This document shows, piece after piece, positions 1 to 10,088 of a stretch of 64,000 nt of DNA. The notes under the pieces were generated by a model, which worked only from the letters and a program-made list of their open reading frames with translations, was not told the origin of the DNA and searched no databases. How positions within the stretch are numbered: the first letter of the stretch is position 1; each line of letters opens with the position of its first letter. The DNA is from Euclidia mi (Eukaryota; Arthropoda; Insecta; Lepidoptera; Erebidae): assembly GCA_944739405.2 (NCBI GenBank), contig OX123182.2:103085279-103149278 (forward strand), given 5' to 3'. The position numbers were made by a program, and so were the translations under genes.

Positions 1-133
1 CATTATTGAGCTTGTCTTCGTTTCTTCCAACTAAACTAACTTGTGCTCCTTCCTCTGCAAACTTGATAGCTATGGCGTCTCCTATACCCGAACTAGCACC
101 AGTCACTAACACCACTTTGTCTTGAAAAGCCAT
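1..133 (-). CDS. Short-chain dehydrogenase/reductase, N-terminal part (cut by window edge)
   Basis: Classical SDR oxidoreductase using NAD(P)(H), of the type often named FabG-like 3-oxoacyl-ACP reductase in Lepidoptera; the substrate cannot be told. The first 44 residues are visible, starting at ATG 133-131. The Rossmann dinucleotide motif TGASSGIG lies at about residues 11-18, followed by an FAEEGAQVSLVGRN segment that sets cofactor preference. The start matches the neighbouring paralogue at 4063 (MAFQDKVVLVTG against MSLQGKVVLVTG), and both are preceded by a similar CGGCAAGAA leader. The rest of the gene lies left of the window. It is a tandem duplicate in the same orientation as the SDR at 3293-4063. 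Nothing is broken in the visible part. Confidence 0.85.
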   Translation of the reverse strand, partial: MAFQDKVVLVTGASSGIGDAIAIKFAEEGAQVSLVGRNEDKLNN

Positions 134-345
134 GTTCTTGCCGCAAATTTGTGAACTATTGTTATAAACTTGAAGCAAAAAATTTACAGAATGTACTGTT
201 TATCGTATAAGTCCCAGTTGAAAGAAGAATGCCACACTGAACATTGTTTCTGTAATAGTGTTTTCTCACAAGTCTGCATATAAATTTATCTTTCATTATC
301 AGTTACTGCAAGGTCAATTGCAATAGTTATCCTAAATGAGTGTTA
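134..345 (-). promoter_or_regulatory. Upstream region shared by the two SDR paralogues
   Basis: Reading on the minus strand, about 200 bp upstream of this SDR start resembles the region upstream of the second SDR (4064-4225). Shared blocks include an inverted GACCTTGCAGTAA-like stretch and an AAAGATAAR block, which is a GATA-type motif common in fat body and gut promoters. No experimental promoter evidence is implied. The similarity may only mark the extent of the tandem duplication. Confidence 0.4.
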
Positions 346-840
346 CTGTTTGTGCATAGTTAATGTGATAACACTGATAAGCCAATGAAAAAAATACCGT
401 TTCTGCACCTTCCTACATGTTTTGCTTGTTTTAGTCATGCTTGTGAACACTTAACAGAATCTAATTTAGCTGCTTGATTTGTGCTAATTATTAAGTTTTC
501 CCTAAATTTTCTATGCCTGTGTGGTGGTAGTGAATATGGACAAATAGAACTGAATTATTTTGCTTGCCAAATATTCCTGAAAACCTAGGAAAGACTACGA
601 TGTTTTATGCTACAATACAATGAATAGATAAATAAATACAATAACAAAATAACATATTTAAGAAAAATAATACGGCTAGATCAGATCTCAACTGTAATCA
701 TTTGTCAAATATTTACCGTCGTTCAGAAATCAATTTCCACATATATTTTCTCTTAACATGACCGTTGTTGCATCACCCTATGGTTGATTGGGAGAGAATG
801 CTTTTAGCTTTAAGTCCGCCATTGTTCCTACAAATGTATT
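346..840. other. Intergenic, nothing recognised
   Basis: AT-rich sequence between the partial SDR promoter and a SINE. No open frame, repeat unit or RNA gene is apparent on either strand. Confidence 0.5.
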
Positions 841-1076
841 ATCATCATCATCATCAGCCTTTAACAGTCCATTGCTGGACTAGGCCTCTCCTTTGAAAGG
901 AGGAATTGGCCTACCATACCACGCAGGCCAAACGGGTTGGTATAGGGTTTTTATCAAGTTTTCCTTCTCTTACAGTGCTGTTCTCTGCATAATATGCTCC
1001 CTCTGTCGGCTCTTACGACACCCATGAGATAATATGGGGTGGTGACATTCCGTAATCTTAAGCCGTCACCACACGG
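841..1076 (-). mobile_element. SINE-R copy 1 (RTE-tailed short retroelement)
   Basis: A 236-bp retroelement in minus orientation, flanked by the direct repeat ATGTATT (834-840 and 1077-1083), which is its TSD. It ends in (GAT)n on its own strand and matches copies at 2761-3002 and 53469-53703. The 3' 45 bp (GAGAGGCCTAGTCCAGCA and on) matches the 3' end of the RTE LINE seen at 17543-17576, so it probably uses RTE machinery. The head (GTGTGGTGACGG) is not tRNA-like by eye, and I do not know its origin. Confidence 0.8.
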
Positions 1077-1607
1077 ATGTATTTTAAAAATATGTTATAA
1101 ACTTAAAGAATAAATGTATTATACATAAAGTTTAAATAAATAAAATCCCATAATTTTAAAACTACCGTACAACATTTATGATGCCATTCTTATTCAATTA
1201 AATTTTTGCGATAAGGTATTTCGTTGATTGCATCCTCAATAGTCATTTCAAGGTAGAAAGACGAATAACCAAGACGTGACAGTTATGCAAATTTATCGTT
1301 TTGCACGGATGCACGATGGTTCAAAAGAGGTTATCACCGGATAGAACGTTTAAAGCTTTCCGTAACTACTAATAGTCATTATAACTTGAAGTTTCCTTGT
1401 TTGCGTTTGCACAGTATAATTATACTCAGTGTATTAGCACGTCAAAAATCTTAACCTTGTTTAACATGAAGTTACAAGAGTAGAAGAAATCATTTGAAAG
1501 CTTACTTTTATGACGCTTTAAATTGTAACTGTGGTGTACTTGATGAAGATAAAGATTTAATCTTAATTGGCAAGTTTCGTAGTAAATACTGTTTAGGATA
1601 TAGCCAG
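1077..1607. other. Intergenic, nothing recognised
   Basis: AT-rich. The short open frames that end here are by-products of the adjacent RTE fragment. No motif found. Confidence 0.5.
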
Positions 1608-1772
1608 CATTCATCATCATCATCATCAGCCAACCACAGTCCACTGCTAGATATAGGCCTCTCCAATGGCACGTCACTGAGCCCGATTTTCTGCTTTTCA
1701 TGTCCAACCGCTGCCAGCCACTTTGCGTATATCCTCACTCCACCTAGCCGGAGGGCGTCCTACACTACGTAG
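1608..1772 (-). mobile_element. RTE-clade LINE, 3' end fragment
   Basis: Read on the minus strand, the sequence encodes VGRPPARWSEDIRKVAG, two in-frame stops, then AIGEAYI-stop-QWTVVG, and finishes in (GAT)n. This is the C-terminus and tail of the lepidopteran RTE family whose longer copy lies at 16364-17576 (EAYVQQWTAIG). It is 5' truncated and dead. Confidence 0.8.
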
Positions 1773-2022
1773 TGGAGCCAGCATTAATGAAAATAAAAAC
1801 AATTCAAAAAAGAATATAAGAATAACTTTTTCATATCTGGCAGTTTTATAGATAACGAATACTTAATAATAAACGTAGTGAAATCAGTATAAAGGTTATT
1901 AGAGCCACCCGGCACTCACTCCGCACCGCCTCGCCTCGTGCGGTTAGTATTCTTTATATGGATTTGTATGGGTATGCGCTCACTACATTAACTCCGTAGC
2001 GTCACCGGATCGCCTCTGTCGT

Positions 2023-2082
2023 AAGCCGTCCACGCGCGGGCGGTGGGAGGTCCACCCGCCGTCCGCGCGTGGACGGCTCGGT
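2023..2082. repeat. GC-rich hairpin in a GC-rich island
   Basis: Arms of about 20 nt, GCCGTCCACGCGCGGGCGG and its near complement, separated by a few bases, form a very stable stem. They lie in a GC-rich island (about 1910-2400) that contrasts with the flanks. Direct repeats such as CACTCGTTGAC and tandem ACGGTAA-like words follow at 2190-2380. It may be the remnant of a GC-rich TE; no coding capacity is visible. Confidence 0.5.
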
Positions 2083-2760
2083 GGCAACTCGCTGCTCGCA
2101 TGCTTGCCGCGCGTTGACTGCTCGTCGCCAAAGCGCGGGTCCGAAGCGGACCGCGCGCTGCCCGCGAATTATTCACGTCCGAGTGTTACCAGATACACGG
2201 TAAATACCGTAGATGCACGGTAATTTTGAGCAAGACACGGTCTACGGTAATAAGCTACTACACACGTGTAGACCTAATGCCAATTGTTAACAGACTACTC
2301 GAAAATTCGTGGACCAAGCGACGTCCACTCGTTGACCGCGCGGCGTTCACTCGTTGACGGCGCGCGGTATATACGGTTGAAGCAAACCCTTTGAGTACTT
2401 AAAAGGCCTATTTAACGATACCCTACACGACATGATAGAAAAATATCAACTTTTGCATTTACGAGTTACCCTTAATACAAATCTTTTTAGAATTTTATTG
2501 TATCACAATTTACAACCCTGCCAAACAGCCCTCTTATGTTTATAGTTTTCGCGTAAAACTGCGGACAGACAGACGGACGAACGGACATGGTGAATGTATA
2601 AGGGCTCCTTGTAGTTAACTACGGAACTCCTAAATCCTTATACTCCATCAACCTGGTTAGACTAGTAATAGGAATCCCGGCTCCAAGGTGAAAAGTCTTG
2701 GACGATACCGCTAAGACGACGGTGAATAACAAAAAACTGTAACATTTCTTTTGAGAAATT
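2083..2760. other. Non-coding, repeat-like
   Basis: Contains ACGGTA-type short repeats and, near 2560-2635, a GGACAGACAGACGGACGAAC block followed by GGCTCCTTGTAGTTAACTACGGAACTCCTAAA. This wording is typical of a degenerate dispersed repeat in insect genomes. No gene seen. Confidence 0.4.
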
Positions 2761-3002
2761 CATCATCATCATCAGCCTTTAACAGTCCACTGCTGGACTA
2801 GGCCTCTCCTTTGAAAGGAGGAATTGGCCTACTATAACACGCTGGCCAAACGGGTTGGTATAGGGTTTGTATCAAGTTTTCCTTCTCTAACAGTGGTGTT
2901 CTCTGCATAATATGCTCCTTCTGTCGGCTCTTACGACACCCATGGGATGATATGGGGTGGTGACATTCCGTATTCTTAATCCGTCACCACACGGATTTGC
3001 GA
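2761..3002 (-). mobile_element. SINE-R copy 2
   Basis: Second copy of the RTE-tailed SINE, in the same orientation as copy 1. It is flanked by the TSD TTTGAGAAATT (2750-2760 and 3003-3013). It is close to copy 1 in sequence and includes the shared stretch whose derivative is seen in the 161-bp satellite at 27478-28437. Confidence 0.85.
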
Positions 3003-3292
3003 TTTGAGAAATTAGATCTCATGAAATATTTTTAGTTTGTTTGTCTCAAATTTTGTATCGATAGGTGATAAGATAGTATGCTTAAGTATGATGCTAGAGT
3101 AAGTTACATAAGATACATAAAACATTTAATTTCAGAAACGAAAATATTAAAAACACGTGGTTATGGCGTGTCAAAAACAAAGATAAACAATCCAATCATA
3201 TTTCATTTATTTTCGATATCGGTAAATAATCTATACCTATGTATTTGTCATTTTTCGATTTAAAAAAAATGTTTTACAGTTAGTGAACATCA

Positions 3293-4063
3293 TTAAACCA
3301 AACCACTCAACATTACTCCATTATCAGTAATATACGTCGAACCAGTTATTGCTTTAGCTTTCTCGCTTGCCAAAAATACGACTAAATCAGCTACTTCTTC
3401 AGGCTCAGACACTCTCCCGAGAGCTGTCATTTTGTCTGTCATGTTCTTATATCTTTCAAAAGCAGCTGTACCTTCTTCTTTAGTTGCACCCACATTCTCT
3501 ATTATATCTGAAAACACTGGTCCAGGACTTACAGTTTTGACACGAACTCCACTTGGTGCTACCTCTAAGGCAATTTACCTTGTGAAATGATCTAAACCAG
3601 CTTTCGACGAGTTGTAGGGAAAGCTAGAAATCAGCACTCGTAGAACTGCAACACTGGAGATATTGATGATGTTGCCTTTCGTTTTCACAAGATGGGGAAC
3701 TGCGAGGTGTGTTATAAGCACGGGTGCACGAAGATTCGTAGCCATGACTTGGTCAAAGATATCCATGGCTTGTGGTTGCAAAATACGGGCAAAGTAGCCA
3801 ATCCCAGCATTATTAATTAAAACATCCAATTGGCCGAAGTACCTTACAGTTTCATCTACAATTCGTTTAGCGTCTTCATCCTTAACAATGTCAGCTATCA
3901 GGACTAAGGGATTTCCACACTTCTTGGCGACGTTGTTGAGCTTTTCTTGGTTCCTTCCAACTAAACAAACTTGTGCTCCTTCATCTGCAAACTTGATAGC
4001 TATGGCGGCTCCTAAACCCGAACTAGCACCAGTCACTAGCACCACTTTGCCTTGAAGACTCAT
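3293..4063 (-). pseudogene. SDR family oxidoreductase (FabG-like) with one in-frame stop
   Basis: An intronless 257-codon SDR reading frame, start ATG 4063-4061, normal stop 3295-3293. Cofactor motif TGASSGLG (residues 11-18), NNAG (about 87-90), catalytic Ser in NISS (about 136-139) and YNSSK (the YxxxK pair, about 150-154) are all present, then SPGPVFSDI and a C-terminal substrate lid. Length is normal for classical SDRs. A single TAA (3577-3575), directly after DHFTR and before IALEVAPSGVRV, interrupts one continuous frame with no shift. The stop sits within AAGGTAAAT, which resembles a splice donor, but the protein resumes at once, so an intron is not supported. It is either a young nonsense pseudogene, a sequencing error, or a read-through case. 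It is a tandem paralogue of the gene at 1-133; substrate unknown. Confidence 0.7.
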
Positions 4064-4225
4064 ATTCTTGCCGGATATTTTAAAACAATGTTACAAAGTT
4101 ATAGCGAGCAAGGAATTAATATAATGTGGTTATCTTATCGATTCACATAAGGAGAAGATAGTACCGAACATTTAATCTTATCTTTTATTATCATTCACTG
4201 CAATGTCAATTCTTATAGATCCCAT
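4064..4225 (-). promoter_or_regulatory. Upstream region of SDR paralogue
   Basis: Shares blocks with the region upstream of the SDR at 1-133, in the same order and spacing. AGATAAGATTA and CGATAAGATAAC contain GATA-type words. The inference is that both genes inherited one promoter by tandem duplication. Confidence 0.4.
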
Positions 4226-4479
4226 TGGATAATATAATATGCATAATACGCTTAATATTAATTCTAAATATGAAAAGGAGTTAAAATTATACGCGAATAA
4301 TCATCATCATTTTCTTTGCGTTACCTCGGTTGCGCCTAAGCTTAGTAGTATGTACAGATGTGACAGAATATCTTCTGCGACTTACGTAACCGAAAGCACT
4401 AGTGATATTCTATGGCTTTGACCAGAGTCAGATTTTTCCAGGTTACTGACTAGTAAAAGTAAAAGTAAAAACTGACTGA

Positions 4480-4562
4480 CCCAAGATCTTTAAGAGTACC
4501 GAGGCCTTAGCGTACTCTCCAAGACACGGCTCAAGCGATAATTATACCACTATGTAGAAACA
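4480..4562 (-). mobile_element. SINE-T4 fragment
   Basis: On the minus strand it reads TATCGCTTGAGCCGTGTCTTGGAGAGTACGC and on. This corresponds to the middle part of the T4 SINE seen at 51810-52025 and 53783-54165 (ATCGCTTGTCCCGTG...CTCGGAGAGCACG). Degenerate, no TSD identified. Confidence 0.5.
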
Positions 4563-5547
4563 AACCTGTGCCCAATTGAAAACCATGAAAAGAAAGGATA
4601 TTGTAAAATAAGGCGTATCAAACAAAATCTCGTTACAAACAAAGTATAAAATATAATATCAACACTACACACACTTTCACAAACTCATAAACCAACTAAA
4701 ATGTCGCAATGACCATGTTCATACTTTGAGCCACAACTTTAGTGCTACTATTACGATTGTATGTGCTGAAGTGGTTCAGAGGAGCACGACACAGTTGACG
4801 ACTCATTTACTCGAAGCAACTGCAATAATCTCAGCGATATTTAGAAGATTGATCTCTTAAATCCGACATACGGAGACAAGGGACATATAAAACATGTTTC
4901 GCAATTATTTTTGACGACCGTGCTCAAAATTTCGTCGTATAAAATAAAATAGGTTAGAGCAACGGCTTTGCTTTGTCGTTTTACGTTACTATCTAGTTTT
5001 GCTGCCTTTTATTATGTTAAGTATTACGTATATTGAGGTTTTATTTGCTACTCGTGTGATAGTAGTCTTTGATCTTACTGAAACCTTTAAATCATCCCTC
5101 AATCACGTTTGACATTTGAACTCGTTGATTTACCGTCGTAAGACACTTCGAGCGACGTGTGTGTTGAAATTCAAATTTTCTCATTGTGATCTTTAAAGCT
5201 ATTTAATTGGCTTTCAACGAATTATTCCTATATACGTCTATAACGTAGTGGTTATATTCTCTCTGTTTAAATTAGCCACCATAAAATCGTATACCACCGC
5301 TTAGCATGATAGTGACTTAATTTGTCTGAAGCATATACTTTGCCGCTTTCTTTGAAATCTTTAACATTCCTCACAAGTCATTTTCGTTAATTTGGCCACG
5401 CATATTCCATAACACTTGTTTTGACGGAAGTTTGTATAAAAATAAAAGTTCGAGGAAGTAAACACGCTAATTTTATTGATGTACCCAATATATTGTTCGT
5501 ATAAGATTCTTTCAGTTTTAGAACAGGATCCTTATTAAAACTGTATT
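4563..5547. other. Non-coding, nothing recognised
   Basis: About 1 kb of AT-rich sequence without a supported gene, repeat or structured RNA. Confidence 0.5.
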
Positions 5548-5662
5548 AAGTGGACCAACGGCTTAACGTATATCCGAGGCACGGGAGAAGAGATAATTTT
5601 ATTAACAATTTAAAATACGCACATAGCTGCGAAAAGTCAGCGGTTCGCGCCGTGGATTCAAA
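5548..5662 (-). mobile_element. SINE-T4 fragment
   Basis: On the minus strand it begins with GAATCCACGGCGCGAACC (B-box region of T4) and continues through the ATTATC...CCCGTGCCTCGGATA part. A truncated, diverged copy of the family at 51810-52025. Confidence 0.55.
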
Positions 5663-6330
5663 CATAAAATATATTTTTTCCGCTTGAAACTGCAACTGGG
5701 GTATAATGCTAGTAACTCATATTATCATATACTTTCTATCCAAGTACACTGATATTTATTTATTAACCAACACCTATATAACTATAAATAACTTATAATC
5801 TAGGACTTAAACATCTAACCAGTAAAATATAGTTACAAGCAACGCAAGATAACAAACCGTAACCGTAACATACATGACCTGCATATCGCCGCTGTAAAAT
5901 GAACAGCCGGAACAACGTTCATTTACAGAACTAGCAAACACACCTATATTACTCCACATCTGCAATTTGTTACAAGAACACCTTTACTGCCACCGCGGCA
6001 CCGTTGATGTTGACAAAAAGTGCAGAAACAGTTTTGTTTTCCCCAGATGTATGGGTAAGCGACAATTTTGTAACCCAGCGACAAATTGGCCCAGTAAAAT
6101 ATGTACGGAGAATATGTAAATGCGGTGAAGTATGTAGTAACGATTTGAGCAAGTGCGACGAATAAGGCGTTGTGGTAGAAAATTTTATGAAGATTCTACA
6201 AAAGCTTATCTGTGCTGCACCTAAAATACTTTTGATTGAGCGAAGTACACCCGCATAGTCCTACAAACACATGGTCTTTAAATTTGTAATGAATTTAAGT
6301 TGCCTGTGAAAATTTGATTGCAGAAAGGAC
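5663..6330. other. Non-coding, nothing recognised
   Basis: No supported gene. The stretch directly left of LINE-E may contain more of that LINE, but I cannot read protein in it. Confidence 0.4.
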
Positions 6331-6491
6331 CGATCAGACTTACTCTAGCCTTATTTAGCGTCAACAACTTATAACAGAAAGCAACGTGACATAATTATAT
6401 CGCCTTTGTATGCGGCAGACCAGTACAGCCTTAATGCACAAAAGCATTTTTCAGATGGCACCTGTAATATATAATAAATTACCAACTTATA

Positions 6492-7744
6492 CACCGCTAT
6501 TTTTTAATTAGTACAAAAAATTTAATGGGGCTCTAGGCATCTTTAACTAATCACATATATGTATGTAAAAAATAAAAATACTGAGTTCCAAAACTGTCCC
6601 AAAACTGTCCACAAAAATACGTAATGTTTGGTAAATGCATAACTAAATACTAATTTGTCGTAGTAATTTTACGCGCCACTACTCCATTGATAAATTTGTG
6701 CAAACTCGAAGCTCGTCACCCCCTGTCCCTCTGCGTGCGCGCCACAGTACTAAACTGAAGGCGACAGCGAGCGGATGTTTTTTCGTGGAAAAAAATATTG
6801 TTTGTTTACGTTTGCCCAACGGGATGGCTTATTAGTTCACATCACGCGAGTGCAGCTATGTGTTTGTACAGGGAAGTGTTTGGAAGCCAGTGGATCCGTT
6901 GAGGCGGGTCGTAGCTTGGCCTCCATGCTCACCACTGTGTACAAAAATGAGCCGTTGTGAGTGTGAGTGTTGAACAATTTAAACAGCGCATATTGGACGC
7001 TTTTGACGCAGTGAGAAATCAGAGAAGCTTACTTATCTCGTTAAAAAACAATTAAATAAAACGTGCTGTGTATTGACAATAGTGATGGATATTTCGAAGA
7101 ACAATTGAAATACTTGTAAGTAAAGTAAATATTACCTACTTAACTAAATAATAATTTGATGCGGCCGGCTCAAAATCGGTCTGTGTGGAGAACCTTGAGG
7201 GAGGCCTATGTCCAGCAGTGGACGTCTCTAGGCTGACATAATGATTATGAAATAGTAATTGTAAATAGCAGCCGATTCTAACTTCATAAATACGCCAAAA
7301 TTACTCTTTTCTTTTATTACAGAATACCTTCTTTTATTTTGATATGTGTTTGCTTTCTAATTACATACCTACCTCCGTATTTAATTACTTGTAAAACAGT
7401 AAATTTTGCCGGTGAAGTATGAAGAAGTGGGTAGAATTTAAAAAAATAAAAAATATCTACCTACACTTATTATTTTGCTTCTTTTTATTGTCTACGGCTA
7501 CCTGCATTATAAGTGCGACGGAAAGAATGCGTAAGAGTAGGACGGAAAGTAAGTAGGTACTATCAATGAAGTAGTGAATGGATTGTAAAATATGTCTATG
7601 ATTTGGGTGAGATTTTCTACAAACAACAAATGATTATAACTTTGCTATTTATAGATATTATGAAATTCTTACGTCACTTATATGATAATAATGTCTTCGC
7701 TAATATGTCCTCAAAGTTTTTGTACTAATTAAAAAATAACGGTG
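6492..7744. mobile_element. TA-flanked non-autonomous DNA transposon, copy 1
   Basis: Imperfect terminal inverted repeats (TIRs) of about 30 bp begin CACCGCTATTTTTTAATTAG on the left and CACCGTTATTTTTTAATTAG on the right arm. TA lies on both sides, as for Tc1/mariner-type insertion. At 1253 bp it has no transposase. A second copy is at 15291-17658. Internal blocks conserved between copies: a GC-rich segment with ATGGCTTAT..AGTTC (about 6720-6960), a splice-donor-like ACTTGTAAGT (7112-7121), and an RTE 3' end fragment (7187-7245). It sits inside LINE-E. Confidence 0.75.
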
Positions 7745-8081
7745 TATAAAAGCAATGAATCTTAAATTATTCAAGAAAAAACTTAAAGTCTTATTACTAA
7801 ATAAATGTTATTATGATTTAGATTATTATTTAAATGATAGTCTTAATTACAATAATTAATTATGTTTGACTAGGTTTGACTTTAATTTATGATTAAATAT
7901 GCAATGAATTTATGTTAATAATGTGTTGAACGAATTTATTTTACTATTGTGTTTTTAAATATGTAATGAATTTGTTTTAATCAAGTGTTACTTCTCAATA
8001 TGTAATTAATTAAATTTATTTTATATTCTTAGTACATATTAAATCTATAAAAATTTTGCATGCCACCAGGCTGAAACACTT

Positions 8082-8170
8082 CCCCCCCGTGGGATCTCCA
8101 CCTTGTCGTGGTGGGGGGGCTCAGTAACCGTGGGTTAGAAGCCACCCACGGTGAAGCTAAGCGGGATCCC
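8082..8170 (+). ncRNA. HDV-like self-cleaving ribozyme (HRE copy 1)
   Basis: Read by eye as the double-pseudoknot fold of hepatitis-delta-like ribozymes. P1 is C7 at 8082-8088 with G7 at 8113-8119. P2 is GGGATCTC 8091-8098 with GGGATCCC 8163-8170 (one U-G wobble). P3 is ACC 8100-8102 with GGT 8110-8112, closing a 7-nt L3 UUGUCGU. P4 is CCGTGGGT 8128-8135 with ACCCACGG 8144-8151. J4/2 contains GCTAAG, with the expected catalytic C at 8157. The predicted cleavage site is immediately 5' of 8082, exactly the element/TSD junction. HDV-like ribozymes at LINE 5' ends (R2, RTE and others) are established; this copy is inferred and untested. Confidence 0.8.
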
Positions 8171-8693
8171 GGGAGGGGACGCTCCACGTGGGCTTGGTAG
8201 AGGCCTGCGTAGGATGCGTCCCATGGTGCGGGTGCGGGGGACAGTTCTGTCTGTCCCTCGCAGTCGGGTGCGGTCGCGGGAGGAGAGGCGTGTGGGTGTT
8301 GCGTTGCCCCGCTCCCTATCTCCCGCGACCAAATGGGGGCGCACCATCGTTGCGTCGCGGTGGGGCCGCAGAGGAAGAGGAGATGCGGTGTTGCGTTGCC
8401 GTCCTCCCTATCCTCTGCGGCCGCTGGGTGTTTTGGCGGCGGAGCCCAACACCTTCATCCGCCGCCAAGGGGGTTTCGTTCGGGGCCCGCCTGACCATCT
8501 GGCGGGCCAATACCCGTCGGGGGGTAGCGAGGAATGCTTTGGTGAAACCCTACCCTCCGACACATGGGTACATGAGGAGCACGGGTTGGTTTTTAGTCAG
8601 TAAGAGTCTGACAGTCCCCTTCGTCCTTCCCCCCCGGGGCGGAGGGACTCCATGAGGATTTTCCAACCCGATACCAAAAAAAAAAAAAAAAAA
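8082..8693 (+). mobile_element. HRE copy 1: GC-rich short retroelement with 5' HDV-like ribozyme
   Basis: A 612-bp, very GC-rich element with precise ends. TSD GGCTGAAACACTT at 8069-8081 and 8694-8706, poly(A) at 8676-8693. The 5' terminus is the ribozyme annotated separately. The body is a chain of strong hairpins: GTCGCGGGAG pairs with CTCCCGCGAC; GGCCGCAGAGGA pairs with TCCTCTGCGGCC; TTGGCGGCGG pairs with CCGCCGCCAA. Open frames cross it in several phases, but none resembles a protein and none is conserved in frame between copies. It looks like a short non-autonomous derivative of a LINE (5' UTR plus 3' UTR). The parent LINE is not identified in this window. Confidence 0.85.
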
Positions 8694-8884
8694 GGCTGAA
8701 ACACTTGAGACATATATATGTACTTGTTAACATCATTGTAACAGTGTTTTCTGCGAAAATAAATCATTTCATTTCATTTCACTTAAATTGTGAAAAATTG
8801 GACCTAGATAGATTAACACTTCATTGTACACCAGTAAACATTAGAGATACAATATTTAATGTAGTAACTTAAAACTAGTTGCAC

Positions 8885-8940
8885 AACAGGGCGGTCTTAT
8901 CGCAAAATGCGATCTCTTCCAGACAACCTAGTTTGAAATA
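8885..8940 (-). mobile_element. LINE 3' UTR fragment
   Basis: On the minus strand, GGTTGTCTGGAAGAGATCGC, then a GCGATAAGACCGCCC block. This wording is a frequent 3' UTR feature of lepidopteran jockey-like LINEs. It may belong to the 3' UTR of LINE-A. Confidence 0.4.
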
Positions 8941-10088
8941 CAATTAAAATGTAAGAATAATAGTGTGGGTTATGGTGTACCATGAGGAATAGTGTCATAA
9001 ATAGGAAAATAATAGTACATATTATTGACATAATATTGTACATGAGTAAAAAAAATATATATAAATATTACATATAAATCGTACATACAATACAAAATAA
9101 TACTAATACCAAATTACTAAATAACAAACCAATACTTATATACTTACAGTAGATAAATAAGCTATAATCAACACATATTATAATATAATATTCATATAAA
9201 CTATATACGATGTATAAATATATTTATTAATATATACAATTGTCAAGATAATTGTGATAAATAATGATTTGTAACCAGATTTTTAAATATAGGGAGTGAT
9301 TGAGCCCGTCTGATAGCTTCGGGTAACGCATTCCACAAACGTACAGCTTGCACTGTAAATGATTTTTGAAGGAAAACTGTAGAATGAGTAGAGACCTTCA
9401 ATTTCAGATTCTCTGATGATCTCAAGCACTTCGAATGAGTGTCATGTAGATATTCGAATCGTCGTTTTAGGTAAAAGGGGAACGAGGGATTAAAAAGTAT
9501 ATTATATAGAAGACAAAGGATGTGAGTATTCCGTCGAAGGCGGATTGGCAGCCATTTGAGCTTGTTACGAAATTCAGTGATGTGGTCATATTTTCGTAAA
9601 CCATATATGAACCGTATGCAGAAGTTTTGGCGGCGCTCAATTTTATCTAGCTGGTCCTCATTGAGATCTAGATAGCTGGCATCGGCATAGTCAAGAATGG
9701 GAAGAAGAATAGATTGCACAAGTGCAATTTTAGTAGGTATGGGAAGGAAATTGCGTAACCTTCTTAGTGATGCAGCGGCAGCAAAAAGTCGTCGACTGCT
9801 ATTTTGTAATTCGACAGTCCAAGATAACGTTTTGTCCATGTATATCCCCAGATTCTTCACTTCTTTACTAATAGGAATTGAAACACCTCCAAAAGATATC
9901 GGGGGAAGCAATGACCACGACACATTTGACATCAATCTAGAACTGCCGACAATTATGATCTGGGTTTTCGTATGATTAATCATAAGTCCGTACATTTTGG
10001 TCCAATTTGATATTATAGCCAGATCGTTATTAACTGTGGAAATAGCAGACGCCAAATTTTCACAGTCTGCTTGAGAGTAAATTTGCAT

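Larger units (their letters stand above)
6331..8782 (+). mobile_element. LINE-E, 3' end of a non-LTR retrotransposon, split by two insertions
   Basis: Three pieces belong together: about 6331-6491, 7745-8081 and 8707-8782. The first two encode a decayed C-terminus ending in MAPVIYNKLPT, then LFKKKLKVLLLNKCYY and DLDYYLND, a pattern known from the end of lepidopteran jockey/CR1-like polyproteins. The 3' UTR finishes with AATAAA and an (ATTTC)n tail at about 8763-8782. The first gap is a DNA transposon inserted at TA (6492-7744); the second is the GC-rich ribozyme element (8082-8693), whose TSD duplicates GGCTGAAACACTT of the LINE. The LINE is 5' truncated and inactive. Exact left boundary unknown. 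Confidence 0.7.

Noticed and set aside
8151..8655. Open frames of 150-155 codons in HRE copy 1
   Set aside because: The frames are not conserved in copies 2 and 3. GC-rich sequence lacks stop codons by composition, and the internal structure is hairpins.
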